Position numbers and translations under genes: made by a program | Assembly: GCF_014841615.1 (NCBI RefSeq) | Contig: NZ_JACYUG010000004.1 | Span: forward strand, 62,001-126,000 | Length of the DNA stretch: 64,000 nt | Source: Sphingomonas sp. CFBP 8760 | GTDB taxonomy: Bacteria; Pseudomonadota; Alphaproteobacteria; Sphingomonadales; Sphingomonadaceae | Direction of reading: 5' to 3' | The notes under the pieces: model-generated | The model's input: only the letters and a program-made list of their open reading frames with translations | What the model was told of the DNA's origin: nothing | Databases searched by the model: none | Shown: positions 1-7,980 of the stretch, one piece after another | Numbering within the stretch: position 1 is the stretch's first letter | Layout of the letters: every line of letters begins with the position of its first letter

Positions 1-185
1 GCCTCCGCGCTGAGCGCATAATGCGCCGCCAGCAGGGGGAGCAGCGGCTGTACTGCATAGAGCGTGGAAAAGGTCGCGAAGCCGGCGAACAGCATCGCCA
101 GCGTCAACCGTCGATAGGCGACGGACCCCGCCGCCAGCGCGGTGGCGGCGGTCGCATCACCGGCAGACCCGGAAGACATCGTCAT
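1..185 (-). CDS. MFS transporter, N-terminal fragment
   Basis: The reverse strand opens with ATG at 185 and stays open to the window edge, giving the first 61 residues; the rest lies outside. After a short Ala/Ser/Thr-rich lead comes LTLAMLFAGFATFSTLY and then AVQPLLPLLAAHYALS, the first transmembrane helix and outer turn typical of efflux-type major facilitator carriers of the YnfM group. Such proteins export small molecules through the inner membrane using the proton gradient. The substrate cannot be told from this fragment. A second ATG at 179 is an equally good start. The start touches the start of the divergent gene at 184, which bears on where that gene really begins. Confidence 0.75.
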   Translation of the reverse strand, partial: MTMSSGSAGDATAATALAAGSVAYRRLTLAMLFAGFATFSTLYAVQPLLPLLAAHYALSAE

Positions 186-600
186 GGTCGTCGCCCTAGC
201 CCCGCCGGGCCGATCCACCAAGCGGGCCCGATGCCGGTCACGCGGGCGACCGGGTACACGCAACCCCGTCGCCCGCCGCTCGTTCGGGCGGCGAGGGAGA
301 CGTACGATCGGCCACGCCAGCAACATCGTCCACTGCGACGGACCGGACAGTCCCCACGCATTCGACATCATCCCGCTGCAACCGCGCAACGGCAGCCTCG
401 ATGCGAAATGCCCGGTCTGTCGCGGCCATGGCCAGTGGAACACCGAGATCGATCTGGTCAGTTTCCGCTGCAAGCGCGCGATCTGCGACCAGTGCCACGG
501 CGCCGGCTGGATCGAGACGGGCAGCGATCCCGTCGCCCGCGCCGATATCGTGATGACGCCGGACGGCTATCCGCAATGGGTGATCGCCTTCGATTCCTGA
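184..600 (+). CDS. Small protein with two CxxCxGxG motifs
   Basis: The protein is 138 residues from the ATG at 184. The C-terminal half carries CPVCRGHG (about residues 76-83) and CDQCHGAG (about 101-108), the same CxxCxGxG pattern that binds zinc in the DnaJ cysteine-rich domain, so a small zinc-ribbon-like fold is likely. The first 40 residues are an Arg/Pro/Gly-rich string that looks like translated non-coding DNA, and the ATG at 184 collides with the start of the divergent transporter. No ATG, GTG or TTG follows in frame. A good Shine-Dalgarno (GAGGGAGA, 293-300) sits 7 nt before an in-frame ATC at 307, which would begin the protein close to its conserved core. Function is unknown. Confidence 0.6.
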   Translation: MVVALAPPGRSTKRARCRSRGRPGTRNPVARRSFGRRGRRTIGHASNIVHCDGPDSPHAFDIIPLQPRNGSLDAKCPVCRGHGQWNTEIDLVSFRCKRAICDQCHGAGWIETGSDPVARADIVMTPDGYPQWVIAFDS

Positions 601-675
601 GACGCCGCGCTCGATTTCCCGCGACGATGCGGTAGGGTGGTACGACAGGATCGCTAACCCATCGAAGGAACAGTC

Positions 676-2478
676 ATGGATCGTCGCAACTTTCTCGCCG
701 GTGCCGCGGCGGTGTCGGCTGCCGGAACGTTGCCGATGCGCGCTGCCGCCGCCGCCCCGGCGGATCGCAACGCGGCGCTGCGCGCGATGCTCGACCGGTT
801 CTTCTACGCGCGGCTCGATTCATCGCCCGAGCAGGCGACGCGGCTCGGCCTGGACAGCGGAGAGCGCGCCGGGCTGAAGGCGAAGCTGGACGACGTGTCG
901 GCGGCGGGGCAGGCGGAGGACGTGGCGCGGGCGAAGGCGGAACTGGCCGAACTGCGCGCGTTCGGCACGGCGGGCCTGTCACCCGCCGCCGCGCTCGACC
1001 ATGAGATCGTGACCTATCAGCTGACCCGCGCGGTCGCGGGGGCGCAGCGGTTCACCTATGGCGACAGCCTCGGCCGGTTCGCGCCCTATGTGCTCAGCCA
1101 GCTGACCGGGCCGTATCGCGACGTGCCGGATTTCCTGGAATCGCAGGCGCGGGTGCGCGACGCGGGCGAGGCCGACGCCTATCTGGCGCGGCTCGCCGCC
1201 TTTCCCAAGGCGATAGACGACAGCACCGACCGGCAGCGCCGCGATGCCGCACGCGGCGTGTTCGCCCCCGACTACATCCTCGATACCACGCTGAAACAGC
1301 TGGGCAGTGCGATGGAGCGCCCCGCCGACCAGACGGTGATGGTCGCCAGCTTCGCCGCCAAGCTGAAGGCGGCGAACCTGCCCGCCGATCGGGTGGCCCG
1401 CGCCACGGCGATCGTCGCACAAGAGGTGTTCCCGGCGCTGGAGCGCCAGCGCGCCTTCGTGCAGGAACTGCGGGGCAAGGCGGTGCATGACGCCGGCTGC
1501 TGGCGCCTGCCCGATGGCGACGCCTATTACGCGGCGGCGGCGGAGGCCGCGACGACGGTGGCGATGGGCGGGGACGAGATCCACCGTCTGGGGTTAGCGC
1601 AGGTGGCGGAGATTTCGGCGCGGATCGATACCATCCTGAAGGCGCAGGGCATGAGCCAGGGCAGCGTCGGCCAGCGGCTGGTCGCGCTCAACCAGCGACC
1701 CGACCAGCTCTATCCCAACACCGATCCGGGGCGCGAGGCGCTGCTGGCGCAGCTCAACCGCCAGATCGTCGCGATGCAGGCGCGGCTGCCCGAGGCGTTC
1801 GACACGTTGCCCAAGGCCCCGGTCGAGGTGCGGCGGGTGCCGCCGACGATCCAGGCGGGCGCGCCGGGCGGCTATTACCAGAACGCCTCGCTCGACGGGT
1901 CGCGGCCGGCGATCTACTACATCAACCTGCGCGATACGTTCGACCGGCCGAAGTTCGGCCTCGCCACGCTGACCCATCACGAGGCGGTGCCTGGCCATCA
2001 CCTGCAGGTCAGCCTGGCGCTGGAAAGCACCGAGATTCCGCTGATCCGCCGTCGGGGTTTCTTCAGCGGCTATTCGGAGGGCTGGGCGCTCTATGCCGAG
2101 CAACTGGCGGACGAGATGGAAATGTATCAGGGCGATCCGCTGGGACAGGTCGGCTATCTGCAATCGCTGCTGTTCCGCGCGACGCGGCTGGTGGTCGACA
2201 GCGGGATGCACGCCAAACGGTGGAGCCGCGAGCAGGCGACCGATTACCTGATCGCCACCACCGGCATCGCGCGCGGGCGCAGCCAGGGCGAGATCGACCG
2301 CTACACCGTCTGGCCGGGGCAGGCGTGCAGCTACAAGATCGGCCATACCGTCTGGACCCGGCTGCGCGCCGAGGCGGAGAAGCGGCCGGGCTTCACCCTG
2401 AAGCAGTTCCATGGCGTGCTGCTGAAGGGGGCGATGCCGCTCGCCATTCTGGAACGGGTGATCCAGCGCGGCGGATGA
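676..2478 (+). CDS. DUF885 family protein, Tat-exported putative metallohydrolase
   Basis: This 600-residue protein starts with DRRNFLAGAAAVSAAG, a twin-arginine-type signal followed by an Ala-rich region, so export of the folded protein to the periplasm is expected. The body is a DUF885 protein: the family mark HEAVPGHHLQ (about residues 435-444) is a variant HExxxxH zinc motif, and SEGWALYAEQLADEM follows about 40 residues later. Members are related to M3/M32-like metallopeptidases or hydrolases, but few have a known substrate. The length matches the family. A clear GAAGGAA ribosome site lies before the ATG. It stands alone, with the molybdenum oxidoreductase operon starting 74 bp downstream. 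Exact activity is not predictable. Confidence 0.85.
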   Translation: MDRRNFLAGAAAVSAAGTLPMRAAAAAPADRNAALRAMLDRFFYARLDSSPEQATRLGLDSGERAGLKAKLDDVSAAGQAEDVARAKAELAELRAFGTAGLSPAAALDHEIVTYQLTRAVAGAQRFTYGDSLGRFAPYVLSQLTGPYRDVPDFLESQARVRDAGEADAYLARLAAFPKAIDDSTDRQRRDAARGVFAPDYILDTTLKQLGSAMERPADQTVMVASFAAKLKAANLPADRVARATAIVAQEVFPALERQRAFVQELRGKAVHDAGCWRLPDGDAYYAAAAEAATTVAMGGDEIHRLGLAQVAEISARIDTILKAQGMSQGSVGQRLVALNQRPDQLYPNTDPGREALLAQLNRQIVAMQARLPEAFDTLPKAPVEVRRVPPTIQAGAPGGYYQNASLDGSRPAIYYINLRDTFDRPKFGLATLTHHEAVPGHHLQVSLALESTEIPLIRRRGFFSGYSEGWALYAEQLADEMEMYQGDPLGQVGYLQSLLFRATRLVVDSGMHAKRWSREQATDYLIATTGIARGRSQGEIDRYTVWPGQACSYKIGHTVWTRLRAEAEKRPGFTLKQFHGVLLKGAMPLAILERVIQRGG

Positions 2479-2506
2479 ACCCCGCGCCTGCGCGATTGCG
2501 GGAGCG

Positions 2507-2537
2507 ATATCATTGATCTAGGCTGCGATCATATCAT
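2507..2537. promoter_or_regulatory. Operator-like repeats before the molybdenum oxidoreductase operon
   Basis: ATATCAT occurs twice as a direct repeat (2507-2513 and 2531-2537, 24 bp apart), and between them lies a dyad TGATC-N8-GATCA (2514-2531). The cluster ends about 15 bp before the start codon at 2553 and is followed by GGGAGGA, the ribosome site. Its AT content stands out from the surrounding DNA. A transcription-factor site is an inference; no cognate regulator gene is visible next to it. Confidence 0.35.
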
Positions 2538-2552
2538 CGGGAGGAATGCGTC

Positions 2553-3098
2553 ATGCCTATCACGGTCAACGGATCGTCGGTGCCGCTGCCCGATGATCCG
2601 CGCGTGTCGCTGCTGGATATGCTGCGCGACCGGATGGGCCTGACGGGCACCAAGAAGGGCTGCAATCAGGGTGCCTGCGGGGCGTGTACCGTGCTGGTCG
2701 ATGGCCGGCGGATCGTGTCCTGCCTCGCGCTGGCGGTGCAGTATGACGGGGCCGCGGTGACGACGATCGAGGGACTGGCCGGGGCGGGCGCGCTGCACCC
2801 GTTGCAGGCCGCGTTCGTCGAGCATGACGGGTTCCAGTGCGGTTACTGCACCCCCGGGCAGATCTGTTCGGCGATCGGCATGGCGGCGGAGGTGCGGCGG
2901 GGGATGCCCAGCCATGTCACCGCCGACCTGTCCGCCGCGACGATCGCGCTCGACCGCGACGAACTGCGCGAGCGGATGAGCGGCAATCTGTGCCGCTGCG
3001 GCGCGCATAACGGCATCGTCGACGCGATCATGGACGTGTACGCCGGGGCACCGGTGCCGGCCCGCGATGCGGCGCTGGTCGGGGAGGACGCGGCATGA
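2553..3098 (+). CDS. Molybdenum oxidoreductase, 2Fe-2S subunit (PaoA/YagT-like)
   Basis: This is the small iron-sulfur subunit of a xanthine dehydrogenase-family enzyme, 181 residues. A plant-type [2Fe-2S] ferredoxin domain has cysteines at 37, 42, 45 and 57 (CNQGACGAC ... VSC), and the second, helical [2Fe-2S] domain has CGYC (96, 99) and CRC (147, 149). It passes electrons from the molybdenum site to the flavin subunit. The three-gene order and the extra cysteines in the next protein match the PaoABC aldehyde oxidoreductase group. Unlike E. coli PaoA, it begins directly with MPITVNG and has no Tat leader, so a cytoplasmic complex is inferred. Its stop overlaps the next start by 4 bp (ATGA). 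Confidence 0.9.
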   Translation: MPITVNGSSVPLPDDPRVSLLDMLRDRMGLTGTKKGCNQGACGACTVLVDGRRIVSCLALAVQYDGAAVTTIEGLAGAGALHPLQAAFVEHDGFQCGYCTPGQICSAIGMAAEVRRGMPSHVTADLSAATIALDRDELRERMSGNLCRCGAHNGIVDAIMDVYAGAPVPARDAALVGEDAA

Positions 3099-4093
3099 CC
3101 CCGTTCGACTTCCACCGCGCCGGCGATGTCGCGACGGCGCTGCGCTTTTCCGAAGCGCCGAACGGCCGATATCTGGGTGGCGGCACTAATCTGATCGACC
3201 TGATGCGCGAGACGGTGGAACGGCCCGACCGGCTGATCGACGTGACCGGACTGTCGAGCGCGATCGAGGAAACGGAGGAGGGCGGCCTGCTGATCGGCGC
3301 GGCCGCGACCAACGCCGCGCTGGCCGAACATCGCGCGGTGCGCACCCGTTATCCGGTGCTGGCGCGGGCGATCCTGGCGGGGGCGTCGGCGCAGATCCGC
3401 AACATGGCGACGACGGGCGGCAACCTGCTCCAGCGGACGCGCTGTACCTATTTCTACGATACGCAAGGATCGGCCTGCAACAAGCGCACGCCGGGCACAG
3501 GGTGCGACGCGATCGGCGGGTTCAACCGCATCCACGCGATCCTCGGCGCGTCGCCCGACTGCGTCGCGACGCATCCGTCCGACATGGCGGTAGCGCTGGT
3601 CGCCCTCGACGCGGTGGTGCATCTGGCCACCGCCACGGGAACGCGCACCGTGATGCTGGCGGACCTGCACCGGTTGCCGGGGGACCGCCCCGATCTCGAC
3701 ACGGTGCTGGCGCCCGGCGACCTTGTCACCGCGATCGAACTGCCGGCGATGCCAATTGCCGCGCGCTCGACCTATCGCAAGGTGCGCGACCGGGCGAGCT
3801 ACGCCTTTGCGCTGGTGTCGGTGGCGGCGGCGCTGGAGGTGCGCGACGGCCGCGTCGTCGATGTGCGGTTGGCGCTGGGCGGAGTGGCGCACAAGCCGTG
3901 GCGGGCGCTGACGGCGGAGGCGGTGCTGCGCGGCGGCCCCGCGACCATCGACGCGTTCCGGGCGGCGGCGACGGCCGAACTCGCCGAGGCGCGGGCGCTG
4001 CGCGACAACGGCTTCAAGATCGAACTGGCGACGCGGACGATCGCGGCCGTGCTGGCCGAACTGGCACCCGACACAGCGGAGATGGACGCATGA
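3095..4093 (+). CDS. Molybdenum oxidoreductase, FAD-binding subunit (PaoB/YagS-like)
   Basis: This 332-residue protein has the FAD-binding domain of xanthine dehydrogenase-family medium subunits (GGGTNLIDLMR near residue 30; ASAQIRNMATTGGNLLQ near 100) and the CO-dehydrogenase flavoprotein C-terminal domain. After GGNLLQ comes RCTYFYD ... ACNKRTPGTGC, with cysteines at about 117, 128 and 137. This insert holds the additional [4Fe-4S] cluster of PaoB-type and 4-hydroxybenzoyl-CoA reductase-type subunits, and separates it from plain xanthine dehydrogenase. It links the 2Fe-2S subunit to the electron acceptor. Start and stop overlap both neighbours by 4 bp, so translation of the three subunits is coupled. 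Confidence 0.9.
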   Translation: MTPFDFHRAGDVATALRFSEAPNGRYLGGGTNLIDLMRETVERPDRLIDVTGLSSAIEETEEGGLLIGAAATNAALAEHRAVRTRYPVLARAILAGASAQIRNMATTGGNLLQRTRCTYFYDTQGSACNKRTPGTGCDAIGGFNRIHAILGASPDCVATHPSDMAVALVALDAVVHLATATGTRTVMLADLHRLPGDRPDLDTVLAPGDLVTAIELPAMPIAARSTYRKVRDRASYAFALVSVAAALEVRDGRVVDVRLALGGVAHKPWRALTAEAVLRGGPATIDAFRAAATAELAEARALRDNGFKIELATRTIAAVLAELAPDTAEMDA

Positions 4094-6435
4094 GCATCCT
4101 CGACGACGCGAAACAGGCGGTGCAGGGCGCCGTGCAGGGCGTGATGCAGAAGGCGATCCAGCTCGCCCCCGACAGCTTCATGCCCGGCGGTCGCCCCGAT
4201 CCGCTGATCCGCGCGCAGCATGGCCATATCGGCAAGCCGATCTCCCGCCTCGACGGCCCGGTCAAGGTGCGGGGCGAGGCGACCTATGCGGCGGAGTTTC
4301 CACTGGACGGGATGCTGTATGCCGCGCTGGTGTTCAGCACGATCGCCAAGGGGCGGATCGCGACGCTGGATACGGCGGCGGCGGAGGCGTCGCCCGGCGT
4401 CGCGTTGGTGATGACGTATCGCAATGCCCCGCGCATGGCGCCGATGCCGCTGTTCATGACATCCGAAAAGGCGTGCGGCGGCAACGACCTGCCGATCATG
4501 CAGGACGACCGCGTCTACTGGAATGGCGAGCCGGTCGCGCTGGTGCTGGCGGACACCCAGGAACAGGCGGATCACGCCGCCTCGCTGATCCGCATCGCCT
4601 ATGACGTCGATCCGTCGGTGACCGCGATGGCGGCGGCCAAGGCCAAGGGCACCGAACCCGGCACCTTCATGGGCCAGCCGCTGAAATTCGCGAGCGGCGA
4701 TGCGGGCAAGGCGCTGGCGGCGGCGGCGCACCAGGTCGATCGCACCTACACGACGCCGCGTCACAGCCACAACGCGATCGAGCTTCACGCGGTGACGGTG
4801 ACGTGGACGGGCGACACGCTGCGCGTCCACGATGCGTCGCAGATGGTGGCGCACATGGCGTGGTCGCTGGGGCATGTGTTCGGGATCGACGAGGACAAGG
4901 TGCACGTCACCTCGCCGTTCGTCGGCGGCGGGTTCGGCGGCAAGGGATTGTGGCAGCATCAGGTGCTGGCCGCCGCCGCGTCGAAACTGGCGGGCCGGCC
5001 GGTGCGGCTGATGCTGACGCGCGAGGGCGTGTACCGGATCGTCGGCGGGCGCACCGTGACCGAACAGCGGGTGGCGATCGGCGCGGCGGCGGACGGCCGG
5101 TTCGAGGCGCTGATCCATACCGGCACGGTGGCGATGAGCCATCACAACGTGCTGCCCGAACCCTTTATCCTGCCGACCCGCAGCGCCTATGCCGCGGGCA
5201 CGATGGCGCTGGATGTCGAGGTCGCGTATCTCGACATGGTCGCCAACACCTTCATGCGCGCGCCGGGCGAGGCGGTCGGCACCTTCGCGCTGGAAAGCGC
5301 GATCGACGAACTGGCGGTCGACATGGGCATCGATCCGATCGAGCTGCGCCTGCGCAACGAGCCGGACAAGGACCCGACCACCGGCGCGCCCTTTTCCTCG
5401 CGCGAGGTGGAGAAGGCGTATCGCGATGGCGCGGCGCGGTTCGGCTGGGCCGCGCGGGGGGCGCCCGGCAGCCGACGCGAGGGCGAATGGCTGATCGGCA
5501 CCGGCGTCGCCACCGCGACCTATCCCTATTACCGGATGCCCGGCGGCGCGGCGCGGATCACGCTGGCGCGGGACGATGACTCCACGATCGGGGCCACGAT
5601 CGACATCGCCGCGCACGACATGGGCATGGGCACCGCCACCGCGCAGACCCAGGTCGCCGCCGACCGGCTGGGCCTCGCGATGGAGCAGGTGACGTTCCGT
5701 TACGGCGACAGCACGCTGCCCGGCACGGTGATGGCGGGCGGATCGCAGCAGACCGCGGCGATCGGCGCCTCGGTGATGGCGGCGTACCGCGCGCTGGTGA
5801 CCGAGTTGCTGAAGCTGGCGGGCAACGATTCCCCGCTGGCGGGTCTCGATGCGGACGCGGTCGTCGGGGTGGATGGTGGCCTTGCCCGGATCGACGATCC
5901 GGCCGCGCGCGAAAGCTACGCCTCGATCCTGTCGCGCGCGCAGCGGGACGAGGTGGTGGTGGAGGCGACGCCGCCCGCGCCGCTGGAGACGATGCACTGG
6001 TCGATGCATTCGCACGGTGCGATGTTCTGCGAGGTGCGGGTGAACGCGGTGACGGGCGAGGTGCGGGTCAGCCGTTTCCTCGGCTCGTTCGATTGCGGCC
6101 GCATCCTCAACCCCAAGACCGCGGCCAGCCAGTTCCGCGGCGGCATCATCATGGGCCTCGGCCTCGCGCTGATGGAGGAGACGCAGTTCGACGAGCGCAG
6201 CGGCCGGATCATGAACCCCAGCCTCGCCGAATATCATGTGCCGGTGCATATGGACGTGCCCGACATCGAGGTGATGTGGACCGACATCCCCGATCCGCAC
6301 ACGCCGATGGGCGCGCGCGGCGTGGGCGAGATCGGCATCACCGGCGTCGGCGCGGCGGTCGCCAACGCGGTGTTCAACGCGACCGGCAAGCGCATCCGCG
6401 ACCTGCCCATCACGCTCGACAAGCTGCTGGCATAG
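4090..6435 (+). CDS. Molybdenum oxidoreductase, molybdopterin-binding catalytic subunit (PaoC/YagR-like)
   Basis: This large subunit is 781 residues. ATG 4090 overlaps the previous stop, and the frame is open far upstream only by chance. It has the aldehyde oxidase/xanthine dehydrogenase a/b hammerhead domain (GKPISRLDGPVKVRGEATYA) and the molybdenum-cofactor domains: FVGGGFGGKG, RAPGEAVG, GGSQQTAAIG and GARGVGEIG. The Glu of GVGE (about 747) is the conserved catalytic base of the family. It hydroxylates aldehydes or N-heterocycles with water as oxygen donor. About 45 residues with an Ala/Gln/Val-rich amphipathic look precede the usual domain start, and no Tat signal is seen. The operon has no XdhC/PaoD cofactor-insertion gene, so maturation must come from elsewhere. 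Substrate is unknown. Confidence 0.9.
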   Translation: MSILDDAKQAVQGAVQGVMQKAIQLAPDSFMPGGRPDPLIRAQHGHIGKPISRLDGPVKVRGEATYAAEFPLDGMLYAALVFSTIAKGRIATLDTAAAEASPGVALVMTYRNAPRMAPMPLFMTSEKACGGNDLPIMQDDRVYWNGEPVALVLADTQEQADHAASLIRIAYDVDPSVTAMAAAKAKGTEPGTFMGQPLKFASGDAGKALAAAAHQVDRTYTTPRHSHNAIELHAVTVTWTGDTLRVHDASQMVAHMAWSLGHVFGIDEDKVHVTSPFVGGGFGGKGLWQHQVLAAAASKLAGRPVRLMLTREGVYRIVGGRTVTEQRVAIGAAADGRFEALIHTGTVAMSHHNVLPEPFILPTRSAYAAGTMALDVEVAYLDMVANTFMRAPGEAVGTFALESAIDELAVDMGIDPIELRLRNEPDKDPTTGAPFSSREVEKAYRDGAARFGWAARGAPGSRREGEWLIGTGVATATYPYYRMPGGAARITLARDDDSTIGATIDIAAHDMGMGTATAQTQVAADRLGLAMEQVTFRYGDSTLPGTVMAGGSQQTAAIGASVMAAYRALVTELLKLAGNDSPLAGLDADAVVGVDGGLARIDDPAARESYASILSRAQRDEVVVEATPPAPLETMHWSMHSHGAMFCEVRVNAVTGEVRVSRFLGSFDCGRILNPKTAASQFRGGIIMGLGLALMEETQFDERSGRIMNPSLAEYHVPVHMDVPDIEVMWTDIPDPHTPMGARGVGEIGITGVGAAVANAVFNATGKRIRDLPITLDKLLA

Positions 6436-6466
6436 CGCGGGATGACATGAGGTTGATCCGGATGTT

Positions 6467-6497
6467 CGTCATGGCGAGCGCAGCGAAGCAATGACGG
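6467..6497. repeat. Single-arm copy of the GTCATTGCGAGCGCAGCGAAGCAAT repeat family
   Basis: A 31-bp copy, about one arm long, of the intergenic repeat seen in full at 15356-15434. It begins CGTCATGGCGAGCGC, continues with AGCGAAGCAA and closes with TGACGG, so its ends are complementary. It sits just after the molybdenum oxidoreductase operon in a 151-bp gap that otherwise shows nothing. Confidence 0.6.
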
Positions 6498-6586
6498 ATT
6501 AACCTGATATCTCCGACTCTAGCGCGGGGTCGCATGACGCGGCTTCCGCTCTGTCGCCTCCGGCGCGATGCTGCTATCCAGCGGCG

Positions 6587-6784
6587 ATGTTGAGAAGTCG
6601 GATGAGGCGGCAGACGGCCGTGGCGGAGCAGGCGGTCACGCGGCTGGATGAAATACAGGCGTCGATCGTGGCGCTTGGCGACGAGGATCTGCTCGACTTC
6701 GCCGATATATTCCGGGGCGCGACGCCGACGCCGCTATGGGATCTGGCGGCGGCCGAGATGCGCAAGCGCGATCTCCGCCTGTAA
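6587..6784 (+). CDS. Small hypothetical protein upstream of the YecA-like gene
   Basis: A 65-residue protein of unknown family. It is mostly charged and helical in character (AVTRLDEIQASIVALGDED, then LLDFADIF) and ends with LWDLAAAEMRKRDLRL. The reading frame has normal composition for a helical protein and does not look like translated non-coding DNA. It ends 20 bp before the YecA-family gene on the same strand, so the two are probably cotranscribed. A shorter start at 6602 is possible. No function can be assigned. Confidence 0.45.
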   Translation: MLRSRMRRQTAVAEQAVTRLDEIQASIVALGDEDLLDFADIFRGATPTPLWDLAAAEMRKRDLRL

Positions 6785-6804
6785 CGCTCAAGGTCGTACG
6801 GACG

Positions 6805-7455
6805 ATGAAACAGCTTCCTTCCCGCTATCGTCGGCTCGACGGGGCGCTCGCCGACCTGCCGGTCGAGGAACCGATGCTGCTGACCGAGCTGGACGGCTTC
6901 CTGACCGGGGTGATCCTGTGTCCCGATCCGGTGGTGCCGGCGGAATGGATGCAGAATGTCTGGGGGATCGATGACGGCGGCGTCGCGCCGTTCGACGATC
7001 CGATCGACGTGCAGTGGTTCGCCGATGCGGTGATGGCGCGGCACGACGCGATCGTCCGCGACCTGGATCGTGGCAAGCTGCAGCCGATCTTCGACATCGA
7101 CGAGCGGAACGGCGACGTGCTGTGGGAGCTGTGGATCGACGGCTTCGCCGAGGCGATGGCGCTGCGCCCCGACGCCTGGACCGCGCCGACCGACGACCCG
7201 TCGGTGGTGGAGGCAAGGGCGCGGCTGTCGCTGCTGATCGACGTGGCGCGTCAGGAAAGCACGCTCGACAGCATGGAGATCAACGCGCTGGAGGTGGAGG
7301 CACCCGGCCGGTTGATCGACGCGGTGCTGCGCCTTCATGCCTCGCGCCCGCGTGCCGTGGCCGGGAACGCGCCGATGCCGTCACTGGCCAAGGTCGGGCG
7401 CAACGATCCCTGTCCCTGCGGATCGGGCAGGAAGGCCAAGCGCTGCTGCCCGTGA
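6805..7455 (+). CDS. YecA/UPF0149 family protein with SEC-C motif
   Basis: The protein is 216 residues from ATG 6805; longer upstream frames lack a sensible start. The N-terminal domain (LTELDGFLTGVILCPDPVVP and WMQNVW, about residues 25-60) is the helical UPF0149/YecA fold. The C-terminus GRNDPCPCGSGRKAKRCC is a SEC-C zinc motif (CxC...CC), as in SecA and many accessory proteins. YecA of E. coli is reported to associate with SecA and ribosomes, so a role in secretion or translation quality control is possible, but this is family inference. It probably forms a short operon with the small gene at 6587. Confidence 0.85.
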   Translation: MKQLPSRYRRLDGALADLPVEEPMLLTELDGFLTGVILCPDPVVPAEWMQNVWGIDDGGVAPFDDPIDVQWFADAVMARHDAIVRDLDRGKLQPIFDIDERNGDVLWELWIDGFAEAMALRPDAWTAPTDDPSVVEARARLSLLIDVARQESTLDSMEINALEVEAPGRLIDAVLRLHASRPRAVAGNAPMPSLAKVGRNDPCPCGSGRKAKRCCP

Positions 7456-7474
7456 CGGGTTCGTCAGCCCCGCC

Positions 7475-7855
7475 TTATTGATAATGGCCCGTCCGGTCGA
7501 ACCCGGTGGTCGTTTTCGCCATCTTCACGAGCTTGCGGATATAGGTGCGGACATGGCGGTCGAACCGGGTATCGTCATACACGCCGCGCCAGATATACTC
7601 GTCGCGATCGAGCAGCGCGCGCAGCGCCGCCGCGAACGTCGCCTGATCGTCGAGCGACGCCTTGCCCCGCAACAGGGTGCAGACCATTTCCTCCGCCGTC
7701 GCCTGGTCGCAATCGTCCTGCCGGGCACGGCCGCCACGTTCGGCGACGACCTGATCCGCGCGGGACGCGGCGACGCGGGCATCGAGCCACGCCCGCACGC
7801 CGTCCGCATTCCATGCCGTCGATGTCCTGTCGTTCGTCGAGGTCTTGTCGGTCAT
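7475..7855 (-). CDS. Hypothetical protein
   Basis: A reverse-strand gene of 126 residues from the ATG at 7855 (MTDKTSTNDR); an upstream ATG at 7966 would add 37 residues and run into the next gene's leader. It is hydrophilic with a helical, charged core (ADGVRAWLDARVAASRADQV) and a C-terminal half rich in Arg, Tyr and Asp (DEYIWRGVYDDTRFDRHVRT). No signal peptide, membrane segment or motif I recognise. It converges with the YecA-like gene (20 bp apart) and diverges from the GAF gene. Function unknown. Confidence 0.55.
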   Translation of the reverse strand: MTDKTSTNDRTSTAWNADGVRAWLDARVAASRADQVVAERGGRARQDDCDQATAEEMVCTLLRGKASLDDQATFAAALRALLDRDEYIWRGVYDDTRFDRHVRTYIRKLVKMAKTTTGFDRTGHYQ

Positions 7856-7980
7856 CCGGTCATCGTCCTTCGCCCTGTTGGCGCCATCCGCCGGTCGAAC
7901 CGAAACGGTAGCCGATTTCGCTAGGCTGACGGCGGCCATCGCCGTTAGACTGTCATCCCCTATCACATGGTCAGGATATC

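Noticed and set aside
3502-4089. Longer start for the molybdenum subunit
   Set aside because: The added residues overlap the FAD subunit in another frame and are Arg/Gly-rich; ATG 4090 overlaps the previous stop in the usual ATGA manner.
3799-6300. An 833-codon reverse-strand frame over the molybdenum subunit gene
   Set aside because: Antisense to a clear enzyme gene and with no recognisable motif or sensible start.
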